Shown piece after piece: positions 27,188 through 36,130 of a DNA stretch of 64,000 bases (positions within the stretch are counted from its first letter, which is position 1; every line of letters begins with the position of its first letter). This DNA is from Lewinella sp. JB7 (GTDB lineage: Bacteria; Bacteroidota; Bacteroidia; Chitinophagales; Saprospiraceae): contig NZ_JANCTD010000005.1 of the NCBI RefSeq assembly GCF_024297185.1, forward strand, positions 345,282 through 409,281, given 5' to 3'. The notes under the pieces are model-generated. The model made no database searches. It saw only the letters and a program-made list of their open reading frames with translations, and was not told the origin of the DNA. A program made the position numbers and the translations under genes.

Positions 27188-29575
27188 ATGGATAACCGAG
27201 GATTTGACGACGATCAGGACATGCTGCCCTTCATTGGTCTGGAAGATGGAGACGAGGAGCTGGTCGACGGGGATACGCCCAGTCCGATTCCCATCCTGGC
27301 CCTGAAGAATGCCGTACTCTTTCCGACGATCGTAACCCCCATAAACATAGGCCGTGACCGCTCCATCAACGCCGTAAACCGGGCAATGGAAGGGAACCGA
27401 CTCGTGGCCGTCTTCGCCCAGCGCGAACTGGACGTGGAGGAACCGAAGGTGAGCGACCTGTACGAAGTCGGCACCCTGGCCCGAATCGTGAAGATGCTGC
27501 GGATGCCCGACGGCAGTCTGACGGCGGTCCTGCGCGGAGGACAAAGAATTCGCCGTACCGGCATCACCGCCGAAACGCCCTTCATGGAGGGGACGATCGA
27601 GCCCCTGGAATACGCCCAGCCCGCCGAAGCGATGACCTTCGAGGCCACGATCGACAGCATCCGCGACATGGCGGTGCGGGCGGTGGAGCTGAGTCCCAAT
27701 ATCCCCACCGAGGCCCGGGTAATGCTGGACAATATCAGTCGTCCCAGCCAGTTGCTGAATTTTATCGCCAGCAACCTAAACGGGGAAATGAAGACCCGCC
27801 AGGAGCTGCTCGAAACCAATGACCTGGGCAGCAAGGCCGAGCGGGTACTGAAGGAGCTCCAGCGCGAACTGCACATTCTGCAACTGCGCGATCAGATCGA
27901 GAACAAGACGCGTGGAGACATCGAGCAGCAGCAGCGGCAGTACTTCCTCAACCAGCAGATCAAGGCCATCCAGGATGAGCTCGGCGAGAACCCCAACGAG
28001 CAGCAGATCGACGAACTGATCGCCCGGGCCGAAAAGAAGCAGTGGCCGGATGAAGTGAGCAAGACATTCGACCGGGAGGTGCTGCGCCTCAAGCGGATGA
28101 ACCCCCAGGTGGCCGAGTTCAGCGTGCAGCTCTCCTACCTCGAAATGTTGCTCGACCTGCCCTGGCAGGAGTACACCGAAGACAACTTCGACCTGAAGAC
28201 GGTCTCCCGGGTGCTCGACGACGACCACTACGGCCTGGAGAAGGTCAAGGACCGCATTCTCGGGCACCTCGCCGTCCTGAAGTTAAAGGGGGACATGAAA
28301 GCGCCCATTCTGCTTCTGCTGGGCCCTCCCGGCGTGGGCAAGACCAGCCTCGGAAAGAGCATCGCCCACGCACTGGGTCGCAAGTTCGTGCGCATCAGTC
28401 TGGGTGGTCTGCACGACGAGAGTGAGATCCGCGGACACCGCAAAACCTACATCGGTGCCATGCCGGGACGGATCGTGCAGTCGCTGCGTAAGGTCGGTTC
28501 GGCGAACCCCGTGTTCATTCTCGACGAGATCGATAAGATCGGGCAGAGCCACCGTGGAGATCCTTCCTCCGCCCTGCTGGAAGTGCTGGACCCCGAACAG
28601 AACGGAACTTTTCACGACAACTACCTGGATCTGGATGTAGACCTTAGCAAGGTCCTCTTCATCGCTACGGCCAATAGTATGCAGACGGTCCAGCCCGCGT
28701 TACGGGATCGTATGGAGATCATCCGGCTGAGTGGATACTCCACGGAGGAAAAACTGGAGATCGCCCGCCGGCACCTACTGCCCAAGCAGCGCGAATCCCA
28801 CGGCCTACTCGCCAAACAGGTTAAGATCCCCCTGACTACGCTGCGGGAAGTCGTGGAGGGTTACACCCGGGAAAGCGGGGTACGGGCCCTGGACCGCCAG
28901 ATCGCGGGACTCATGCGTCACGCCGCCAAGGAGATCGCCATGGAGGGAGAAGAGCGGGTCACGATCAAGAAAGACAGCCTGGAGGACGTACTCGGTCCCC
29001 GGATCTTCGAGCGGGAACCCTACCGCGTGGGGCGGCAGTCGGGCATTGCCATCGGACTGGCCTGGACCCAGGTGGGTGGTGAAATTCTGTTCGTGGAAGC
29101 CAGTCTGAGCCCCGGCAAGGGCGGTTTGCAGCAGACGGGCAACCTGGGTGCCGTGATGAAAGAGAGCGCCACCACGGCGCGTTCCTACCTGCGGGCCAAC
29201 GCCGAGCGGATCGGCATCGATCAGGAAGCCTTCAAAACGAAAGATCTGCACGTGCACGTTCCCGAGGGTGCCACGCCGAAGGACGGACCCAGCGCGGGCA
29301 TAACGATGCTGACCGCGATGGCGAGCGCATACACGGATCGACCCGTAAAGCCGTATTTGGCCATGTCGGGAGAAATCACCCTGCGCGGACGCGTCCTGCC
29401 GGTCGGGGGCATCAAGGAAAAACTGCTGGCCGCCCGACGGGCCGGAATGAAGCAGGTCATCCTGGCGCGGGCCAACGAACGTCACGTGCGGGAGATCGAG
29501 GAGCGGTACCTCGTCGGCATGGAAGTGAGTTACGTGGAAAACATGGTCGAGGTCCTCGAACTCGCGCTTGCCTGA
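27188..29575 (+). CDS. lon: ATP-dependent Lon protease
   Basis: 795 residues. The LonN substrate domain (ILALKNAVLFPTIVTPI near 35) precedes the AAA+ module with Walker A GPPGVGKTS near 381 and Walker B FILDEIDKIG near 441, then the protease domain with the Ser-Lys dyad at about S702 (PKDGPSAG) and K743 (GGIKEK). Lon degrades misfolded and regulatory proteins in the cytoplasm. Upstream in-frame starts (GTG at 27,161 and one at 27,050) would add residues not typical of the family; the ATG at 27,188 gives the usual MDNRGF-type start. Confidence 0.97.
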   Translation: MDNRGFDDDQDMLPFIGLEDGDEELVDGDTPSPIPILALKNAVLFPTIVTPINIGRDRSINAVNRAMEGNRLVAVFAQRELDVEEPKVSDLYEVGTLARIVKMLRMPDGSLTAVLRGGQRIRRTGITAETPFMEGTIEPLEYAQPAEAMTFEATIDSIRDMAVRAVELSPNIPTEARVMLDNISRPSQLLNFIASNLNGEMKTRQELLETNDLGSKAERVLKELQRELHILQLRDQIENKTRGDIEQQQRQYFLNQQIKAIQDELGENPNEQQIDELIARAEKKQWPDEVSKTFDREVLRLKRMNPQVAEFSVQLSYLEMLLDLPWQEYTEDNFDLKTVSRVLDDDHYGLEKVKDRILGHLAVLKLKGDMKAPILLLLGPPGVGKTSLGKSIAHALGRKFVRISLGGLHDESEIRGHRKTYIGAMPGRIVQSLRKVGSANPVFILDEIDKIGQSHRGDPSSALLEVLDPEQNGTFHDNYLDLDVDLSKVLFIATANSMQTVQPALRDRMEIIRLSGYSTEEKLEIARRHLLPKQRESHGLLAKQVKIPLTTLREVVEGYTRESGVRALDRQIAGLMRHAAKEIAMEGEERVTIKKDSLEDVLGPRIFEREPYRVGRQSGIAIGLAWTQVGGEILFVEASLSPGKGGLQQTGNLGAVMKESATTARSYLRANAERIGIDQEAFKTKDLHVHVPEGATPKDGPSAGITMLTAMASAYTDRPVKPYLAMSGEITLRGRVLPVGGIKEKLLAARRAGMKQVILARANERHVREIEERYLVGMEVSYVENMVEVLELALA

Positions 29576-29687
29576 GGCCCGAGCGTTAATCTGTGTTAAA
29601 AGCAAGCCCTAACTTGCGGAAATATGGCCGTAGCCCAACCGAGCCGGCTCCTGCCGCGTCCTTATTGCGATTACGTTAACGTCGAAT

Positions 29688-30332
29688 ATGAAGTACTTCT
29701 TCCTTTGTTGTCTATTCCTTGGCCTCGGCACCGCCCTGCGGGCCCAGCTGGTCGATCAGGACGGGGAGCCGCTGGTGCAGTTTTCGGGCATGGTGCTGGA
29801 CGGTACCACGAGTCAGTTACAGCCCGTGCCCTACGCAACGGTCCTCATCAAGAACGACGGCCGGGGTACCTACGCCAACCTGGAGGGTTTCTTCAGCATC
29901 GTGGCGCATAAGGGGGATACGATCCTCTTCAGCGCCCTGGGTTACGACGACGTGGAGTTTGTAATCGACCGTAACCTGGAGGACGACAAGTACAGCCTCG
30001 TGCAACTCATGACGTACAACGCCATCGACCTTCCCGAAGCGGTGGTGTTCCCGTGGCCCAGTCGCGACCATTTCAAGCTGGAATTTCTGGCGATGGACGT
30101 GACGCCGGAGCTGCAATCGCGGGCCTCCGAAAACCTCTCCGCCGATAAGCTCGAACGCCTGCAAGAAACCGTGCCCCGTTCGGGAGCTGAAAACAGCAGC
30201 TACTACTTACGCCAACAAGCCCGGCAGACGTACTACATCGGACAAAAGCCGCCCATGAACATCTTCAGCCCGGTAGCCTGGAAGCAGTTCTTCGATGGCT
30301 GGAAGCGGGGGGATTTTAAGAAGAAGGAGTAG
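29688..30332 (+). CDS. Exported protein with carboxypeptidase-regulatory-like domain
   Basis: 214 residues. Signal peptide cleaved near residue 19 (LRAQ). Residues 30-110 look like a CarboxypepD_reg-like beta-sandwich (VPYATVLIKNDGRGTYANLEGFFSI ... FSALGYDDVEF), the module that also fronts many Bacteroidota TonB receptors. The rest is charged and ends in lysine-rich FKKKE. No barrel or plug follows, so it is a freestanding periplasmic or surface protein of unknown role. It is 112 nt downstream of lon and followed by TAGT-rich repeats. Confidence 0.75.
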   Translation: MKYFFLCCLFLGLGTALRAQLVDQDGEPLVQFSGMVLDGTTSQLQPVPYATVLIKNDGRGTYANLEGFFSIVAHKGDTILFSALGYDDVEFVIDRNLEDDKYSLVQLMTYNAIDLPEAVVFPWPSRDHFKLEFLAMDVTPELQSRASENLSADKLERLQETVPRSGAENSSYYLRQQARQTYYIGQKPPMNIFSPVAWKQFFDGWKRGDFKKKE

Positions 30333-30344
30333 GGGGTGGTGGGT

Positions 30345-30475
30345 TGGTAGGGTAGTAGGGTAGTAATTTAGTAGTTTAGTAGGTTAGTAATTTGGTAGGT
30401 TAGTAGGTTAGTCGGTTAGTAATTTAGTAGGATAGAGCGTTAGGCGATTGGGTAGTTAGTACGTTAGGCGGCCGG
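30345..30475. repeat. TAGT/TTAGT-rich simple repeats after a gene end
   Basis: About 12 irregular copies of GGTAGTAG, GTTTAGTAG and GGTTAGTAATTTAGTAG-like units follow the stop at 30,332. They are G/T-rich on the sense strand of the gene that just ended, as at the three convergent gaps further right. Confidence 0.65.
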
Positions 30476-30537
30476 GGGAGTAATTTCGTAGAGTCAGGGA
30501 GCGGAGAACTCATGTGCCTACGGGCTGTTGATTGCGC

Positions 30538-32373
30538 ATGGCATTAGGTAGAAAAGCGGGTACGGCTAAGGAGGAGGAAAGGACTTGGCGCGACCAATTG
30601 ACTGCTCTCCGGAATTTGCCGCCTTTTTTTCGGTTGATCTACCGGACGTCACCGCCGCTGACGATTACGAACATCGTGTTGCGGCTGTTGCAGTCCGCGC
30701 TACCGACCGCCATTCTGTACGTAGGTAAGCTGATCATTGACGAGGTCCTGCTGATCATTGACGGCACGGGGGATACGACCTTTCTCTGGCAAATGGTGGG
30801 CCTCGAACTTCTGCTGGCCCTTACCTCCGACCTCCTGAGCCGCGGCATCAATCTGGTGGACAGCCTCCTCGGTGATCTCTACACCAATCAGACCAGCGTG
30901 GACCTGATGCGGCATGCGGCCACCCTGGATCTGTACCACTTTGAGGATTCCGAATTTTACGATAAGATGGAGCGGGCACGGCGGCAGACGACGAGCCGGT
31001 CGACGCTCATGTCGCAGATGCTGGCGCAGTTTCAGAGCACCGTGACCCTGGTCGTGCTGGGAATTAGCGTAGCGGCCTTTAATCCCTGGCTCATTCTGCT
31101 GCTGGTCGTGGCGGTTATTCCCAGCTTCATTCAGGAGAATTACTTCAATCAGCAGGTGTATAGCCTGACGCGCAGCTGGACGCCCGAGCGGCGGGAGCTG
31201 GATTACCTGCGCTACATCGGGGCCAGCGACATCACGGCCAAGGAAGTGAAGATCTTCGGACTGGCCAACTTCATTACCGATCGTTTTCACTCGCTGTCGA
31301 TGAAGTACTTCTACGCTAACCGGAAGTTGGCCGTACGGCGAGCCAGCTGGGGAGCTTTCTTTTCCGCGATCAGTTCACTCACCTACTACGGCGCCTACGT
31401 TCTCATTATTCTGCAGACCATCAGCGGAGCGATTACCGTGGGTTCCCTAACCTTCCTGGCCGGTGCATTCCAGCGCATGCAGGGGGGATTGCAGACCATC
31501 CTATCGCGCTTTTCCAGTATCGGGGAAAATGCCCTGTACCTCCAGGATCTTTTCGACTTCTTCGCCATCAAGCCGCTGATCGCCGACAAGGCGGGGGCGC
31601 TGCCCTTCCCGAAACCCATCCGCACGGGCTGGGAGTTCGAGAACGTCAGTTTCGCCTACCCGAATACGGAGAAGTACGCGATCCGCAACCTGTCGTTCAA
31701 GCTTCCCTTCGGACAAAAGGTGGCCCTGGTGGGCGAGAACGGCGCCGGAAAGACCACCCTGGTCAAATTGCTCGCCCGCCTATACGAACCGACGGAAGGA
31801 CGCATCCTGCTGGACGGTCGCGATTTGCGGGAGTACGAGCTCTCCTCCCTGCGCGACAACGTCGGCGTGATCTTTCAGGACTTCTTCCGCTACCAGATGA
31901 CGGCGCGGGAAAACATTGCCGTCGGCCGGATCGAAGAGGAACTCAATCAGGATCGGATCGAGGACAGTGCCCGAAAATCCCTCGCCGAAGAAGTCGTCGG
32001 CGGACTCGAGGGCGGCTACGATCAACTGCTCGGTCGTCGTTTCGCCGGCGCCGTGGACCTCAGCGGCGGACAGTGGCAAAAGATCGCCCTGGCCCGTGCC
32101 TACATGCGCGATGCCCAATTGCTTATTCTCGACGAGCCCACCAGTGCCCTCGATGCCCGGGCCGAGTACGAAGTTTTCCAGCGCTTTACGGCACTTATCG
32201 AGGGAAAAACGGCCGTATTGATCAGTCACCGTTTCTCTACCGTCCGGATGGCCGATCACATCCTTTTCTTGGAATACGGGGGGCTGGTGGAAGAAGGCAG
32301 TCACGAGGAATTACTGCAGCTCGATGGCCGCTACGCGGAGTTGTTTGCCTTGCAGGCGGCGGGGTATAAGTAG
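30538..32373 (+). CDS. ABC-type exporter (fused membrane/ATPase)
   Basis: 611 residues. The N-terminal ABC_membrane region (about 25-330) has six predicted spans; the ATPase has Walker A GENGAGKTT near 405, signature LSGGQWQK near 510, Walker B LLILDEPTSALD near 528 and an intact H-loop ISHRFST near 560. A half-transporter that probably works as a homodimer, exporting lipids, peptides or drugs; the substrate is not indicated. The ATG at 30,538 is chosen over the TTG two codons upstream. No partner genes nearby. Confidence 0.9.
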   Translation: MALGRKAGTAKEEERTWRDQLTALRNLPPFFRLIYRTSPPLTITNIVLRLLQSALPTAILYVGKLIIDEVLLIIDGTGDTTFLWQMVGLELLLALTSDLLSRGINLVDSLLGDLYTNQTSVDLMRHAATLDLYHFEDSEFYDKMERARRQTTSRSTLMSQMLAQFQSTVTLVVLGISVAAFNPWLILLLVVAVIPSFIQENYFNQQVYSLTRSWTPERRELDYLRYIGASDITAKEVKIFGLANFITDRFHSLSMKYFYANRKLAVRRASWGAFFSAISSLTYYGAYVLIILQTISGAITVGSLTFLAGAFQRMQGGLQTILSRFSSIGENALYLQDLFDFFAIKPLIADKAGALPFPKPIRTGWEFENVSFAYPNTEKYAIRNLSFKLPFGQKVALVGENGAGKTTLVKLLARLYEPTEGRILLDGRDLREYELSSLRDNVGVIFQDFFRYQMTARENIAVGRIEEELNQDRIEDSARKSLAEEVVGGLEGGYDQLLGRRFAGAVDLSGGQWQKIALARAYMRDAQLLILDEPTSALDARAEYEVFQRFTALIEGKTAVLISHRFSTVRMADHILFLEYGGLVEEGSHEELLQLDGRYAELFALQAAGYK

Positions 32374-32880
32374 GGGGCTCGCGGGGCTCGCTGGTAGTAG
32401 TTTAGTCTCGCTCGCGGGGCTCGCTGGTAGTTCTTTAGTCTCGCTCACGGTGTTCGCTGGTAGTAGTTTAGTCTGCTCACGGTGTTCGCTGGTAGTGGTT
32501 TAGGGCGCTCACGGTGTTCGCTGGTAGTAGTTTAGTCTGCTCACGGTGTTCGCTGGTAGTGGTTTAGGGCGCTCACGGTGTTCGCTGGTAGTAGTTTAGT
32601 CTGCTCACGGTGTTCGCTGGTAGTAGTTTAGTCTGCTCACGGTGTTCGCTGGTAGTAGTTTAGTCTGCTCACGGTGTTCGCTGGTAGTGTGGTAGTATGG
32701 TAATGTGGGGAGCCTCGTTTGCTGAATTGTTGATAACCCCGTCACTACCGCGCGGGTGAAAGCCTAAAAGACTAACAGCCTAAAAAACTAACCGCCTAAA
32801 AAACTAACCGCCTAAAGAACCAACAGCCTACAAGCCTAACTGCCTAAAAGACCAACAGCCTCGCGACCAACGGGAGCCCC
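32374..32880. repeat. Convergent-gap repeats: 32-bp tandem units then inverted 17-bp units
   Basis: No gene lies here. From 32,374 to about 32,700 some ten units of about 32 bp repeat, each with GCTCACGGTGTTCGCTGGTA followed by GTAGTTTAGTCT or GTGGTTTAGGGC. From about 32,765 the strand sense flips and six units of about 17 bp, of the type CCTAAAAAACTAACCG, run to the end of the leftward GH15 gene. Both blocks are TAGT-type on the sense strand of the gene they follow. Confidence 0.85.
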
Positions 32881-34710
32881 CTATCTATTCTTCTTCTCGA
32901 TCTGGAAGGCGGCCGAGATCAGGCTCAGGTGAGAAAAGGCCTGGGGGAAGTTGCCGAGTTGCTCGCCGTGCAGGCCGATCTCTTCGCTCATCAGGCCGAG
33001 GTGGTTGGCGTAGCCCAGCATTTTTTCGAAGACGACGGTAGCCTTGTCGACCTGACCGATGCGGGCCAGACATTCCACGTACCAGAACGAGCAAATGGCG
33101 AATGCCCCTTCATCGCCGTCAAGGCCGTCGGTGGCTCCGTGGTCGAGCTTGTAGCGGAAAATGAGGACGTCGGCGGAAAGTTTTTCCTCGATAGCCCGAA
33201 ACGTGCTCAGCCAGCGGGGTTCCTGACTGGAAACGAACCGCAGCAGGGGCATGAGCAAGGCGCTGGCGTCGAGGGTGTCGCTGCCCTTGAACTGGACGTA
33301 GGCCTGCAGCTCCTCGTTCCAGAAACCGTCGTAGATCTCGGCGTAGATTTCGTCGCGTACCCGCCGCCATTCCGCCATGGGGTAGGGGAGACTCCGGTTT
33401 TCGGCAATCTTCATAGCCCGATCGATCGCTACCCAGCAACAGACGGCCGAATGCAGGAAGCGCTGCTTGCCGCTACGGACCTCCCAGATGCCGTGGTCCT
33501 CATCCCGCCAGTGTTCGATAACGAACTCGACCAGTTTGGTAATGGATGCCCAAAAACTGTTGGTGATACTTCCGCCCGCCTTGTTGTAGAGATAGATCGT
33601 ATCGATGAGCTCCCCGTAAATGTCGAGCTGCTTTTGGTCGTAGGCGCCGTTGCCGATGCGTACGGGTGTGCTCCCGTGGTAGCCCTCCAGGTGTTCGAGG
33701 GTGCGTTCCTCCAGCTTTGTTTCCCCGTCCACGGCGTACATCAGCTGCAGGTGATCCATGCACTTGTCGCGGATCCAGTCCATGAAGTGCTCGGCCTCCT
33801 GGGTGTATCCCAGTCGGAGGAAGGCGTACATTGTAAATGCCGCATCGCGGATCCAGGTGTAGCGGTAATCCCAGTTGCGCACGCCGCCCATCTGCTCGGG
33901 CAGGCCGAAAGTGGCGGCGGCAATAGTGCTGCCGTAACGCGCCGAGGTCAGCAGCTTCAGGGTGAGTACGGAGCGTAATACGGCCTCCTTCCAGAAGCCC
34001 TCGTAGCGGCACTTCTTCGACCAGTTGGTCCAGTATTTACGGCACTCGGTGAAGCAGTGCATCCAGTCGAGATCGAAGTCGATGCCTTCGTTGAGGGTCA
34101 GGATGAAGTCGACGTCGTCGCCCCGGTGCAGGTCGATGACGGCCTCCAGTCCGGTATCCGTAATTTCGAGCGGCGCGTCGGTGAGCAGCAACATGGTGGG
34201 CTGTTCTCCCTCCGGATCACGGATCAGGTAGCCCCGCCCCTCCGGGTTTTTCTCGATCACGCATCCCCGCTTCCCGTACCCGAACCTGGGCTGAAGATTG
34301 AGCTTGATCCGGTGGTGACCGTAGACGCCCTTCAGGCGCCGGAAGACGGCGAAATCCCGTTCTCCCTGCACGATCGGCATGAAATCCGTGAGTTCCGCGA
34401 TGCCGTCCTCACTCAGAAAGCGCGTGATGAGAATGTTCGTACCGGGCAGGTACAGTTGTTTGTGTTTGGTGTCCTCGGCCACGCAGGAAAAGCTGAAGAA
34501 GCCCCCGACGTCCGCGTCCAGCAAACGACCGAAGACGGTGGGCGAATCGAAGCGGGGGAGGCACATGAAGTCAATACTCCCCGTGACGCTGACCAGCGCG
34601 GTCGTATGCAGATTGCCGATGATGCCGTATTCGGCAATGGGTAGGTAGCGATCCGGGTAGGCGGAATCGATCTCCTGCACGGGGGCAGCGGAAGGGTTAG
34701 GGGAGCTCAT
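32881..34710 (-). CDS. Glycoside hydrolase family 15 protein
   Basis: 609 residues from the ATG at 34,710. N-terminal beta-sandwich domain (IGNLHTTALVSVTGSIDFMCLPRFDSPTVFGRLLD, read in pieces near 25-60) followed by an (alpha/alpha)6 barrel with MGGVRNWDYRYTWIRDAAF near 280 and the ending SEEIGLHGEQLGNFPQAFSHL near 570, both typical of bacterial GH15 glucoamylase/trehalase-like enzymes. No signal peptide is seen, so it is probably cytoplasmic and acts on trehalose or alpha-glucans. The stop sits next to the inverted half of a repeat block. Confidence 0.9.
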   Translation of the reverse strand: MSSPNPSAAPVQEIDSAYPDRYLPIAEYGIIGNLHTTALVSVTGSIDFMCLPRFDSPTVFGRLLDADVGGFFSFSCVAEDTKHKQLYLPGTNILITRFLSEDGIAELTDFMPIVQGERDFAVFRRLKGVYGHHRIKLNLQPRFGYGKRGCVIEKNPEGRGYLIRDPEGEQPTMLLLTDAPLEITDTGLEAVIDLHRGDDVDFILTLNEGIDFDLDWMHCFTECRKYWTNWSKKCRYEGFWKEAVLRSVLTLKLLTSARYGSTIAAATFGLPEQMGGVRNWDYRYTWIRDAAFTMYAFLRLGYTQEAEHFMDWIRDKCMDHLQLMYAVDGETKLEERTLEHLEGYHGSTPVRIGNGAYDQKQLDIYGELIDTIYLYNKAGGSITNSFWASITKLVEFVIEHWRDEDHGIWEVRSGKQRFLHSAVCCWVAIDRAMKIAENRSLPYPMAEWRRVRDEIYAEIYDGFWNEELQAYVQFKGSDTLDASALLMPLLRFVSSQEPRWLSTFRAIEEKLSADVLIFRYKLDHGATDGLDGDEGAFAICSFWYVECLARIGQVDKATVVFEKMLGYANHLGLMSEEIGLHGEQLGNFPQAFSHLSLISAAFQIEKKNR

Positions 34711-34885
34711 TGCTTGTCCCAACGGAAGAATTCATACGTTGGTTTTGGCGGGTCCGCGGGAGCAGTTATTATTTGGAGACAGCAACGGTCCCGGGTAATC
34801 ACCCGCCAGCCTACATTTAGGGGTGAAGACTACTCCCCGGCTTGCTGTAGTGCCTGGTGTCCAGTCCTTAAAAGCTTACGAATCA

Positions 34886-35917
34886 ATGCATAGATACTCG
34901 ATTCATATTTTCGCCACCATCATCTGCGGCCTGGTGGCGTGTACTTCTACCAACCCACCCGGCACCCAGGCTTCGGCTACCTCCGGAAACCCCATCTTCC
35001 CCGGCTGGTACGCGGATCCCGAAGTACTGGTAGCTGATAAGGAGTACTGGATCTTCCCCACCACGTCGGCGGCGTATACTGATCAGCTTTACCTGGATGC
35101 CTTCTCCTCGCCCGACCTCGTGCACTGGACGAAGCACGAACGGATCCTCGACACCTCCGTCGTCACCTGGGTCCGGCAGGCGCTCTGGGCACCCTCGGTT
35201 ATCGAAAAGGATGGCCGGTATTACCTGTTCTTCGGAGGCAACGACGTGCAGCGGCCATCCCGCGACGGCTTCGATCCCGACAACGACATTAACCACTACG
35301 GCGGCATCGGAGTGGCGGTAGCGGATGCCCCCGGCGGTCCCTACACCGATCACCTCGGCAAACCCCTCATCGACACCTTCTACCATGACGCCCAGCCCAT
35401 CGACCAGTTCGTCTTCCGGGATACGGACGGTACGGATTACTTTTTCTACGGAGGTTGGGGAAAGTGCAACCTCGGGGTGCTGAACGACACCTACACCGGC
35501 TTCCTTCCCTGGCCCGACGGGCAGCTGTTCCACGACGTCACCCCCGAGGGCTACGTGGAAGGTCCCTTTATGTTTCGGCGTAACGGCACCTACTACTTCA
35601 TGTGGTCGGAGGGAGGCTGGACGAACGACTCTTACCGAGTGGCCTACGCCATGGCACGGAGTCCGACCGGCCCGTTCGAGCGCATCGGTACGATCCTGTC
35701 CCAGGATCCGGACATCGCCACGGGCGCGGGGCACCACTCGGTGGTCAACACGCCGGGCACCGACGACTGGTACATCGTCTACCACCGCCGCCCGATCCCG
35801 AACGAAGGACGCGATCACCGGGTGACGTGCATCGACCGGATGGAGTTCAACGCCGATGGCACGATCCGGCCGGTGGTGATGACCCGGGAGGGAGTGGCGG
35901 GGAATCGGATCAGGTAG
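34886..35917 (+). CDS. Glycoside hydrolase family 43 lipoprotein
   Basis: 343 residues. Lipoprotein signal ending at C19-20 (GLVACTST). A five-bladed propeller of GH43 type: NPIFPGWYADPEVLV near 35 carries the catalytic Asp base, ALWAPSVIEKDGRYYLFF near 100 holds the next conserved Asp/Trp motif, and EGPFMFRRNGTYYFMWSEGG near 222 contains the catalytic acid Glu. It likely cleaves arabinose- or xylose-linked side chains outside the cytoplasm. An earlier in-frame ATG at 34,823 is less likely because it would put about 20 residues before the signal peptide. Confidence 0.88.
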   Translation: MHRYSIHIFATIICGLVACTSTNPPGTQASATSGNPIFPGWYADPEVLVADKEYWIFPTTSAAYTDQLYLDAFSSPDLVHWTKHERILDTSVVTWVRQALWAPSVIEKDGRYYLFFGGNDVQRPSRDGFDPDNDINHYGGIGVAVADAPGGPYTDHLGKPLIDTFYHDAQPIDQFVFRDTDGTDYFFYGGWGKCNLGVLNDTYTGFLPWPDGQLFHDVTPEGYVEGPFMFRRNGTYYFMWSEGGWTNDSYRVAYAMARSPTGPFERIGTILSQDPDIATGAGHHSVVNTPGTDDWYIVYHRRPIPNEGRDHRVTCIDRMEFNADGTIRPVVMTREGVAGNRIR

Positions 35918-35931
35918 GGCGTGGGGGGGGC

Positions 35932-35997
35932 GCTGTCGGAGACACCATTTTGCTGTCGCTGTCGGAGACAGCATTGTACTTCGCTGTCGGAGACAGC
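35932..35997. repeat. Three GTCGGAGAC hairpins at 25-26 bp spacing
   Basis: GCTGTCGGAGACAGC or its close variant occurs at 35,932-35,946 (last bases differ), 35,958-35,972 and 35,983-35,997. Each perfect copy is a 6-bp stem with a GGA loop, separated by ATTGTACTTC-like spacers. They follow the GH43 stop. A related pair is at 40,374-40,413. Confidence 0.75.
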
Positions 35998-36130
35998 AGT
36001 GTACTTCGGCAGCGGTGGAGGGGATTATAACATTTTTTTAAGGCCTCGGCGCAAGCAATGCTTAGGGGTTTAGACGTCTGCGGGGTGTTTTATCAGTGGA
36101 AGAACCTCCCTACACCAAGTGCAGAATCAG

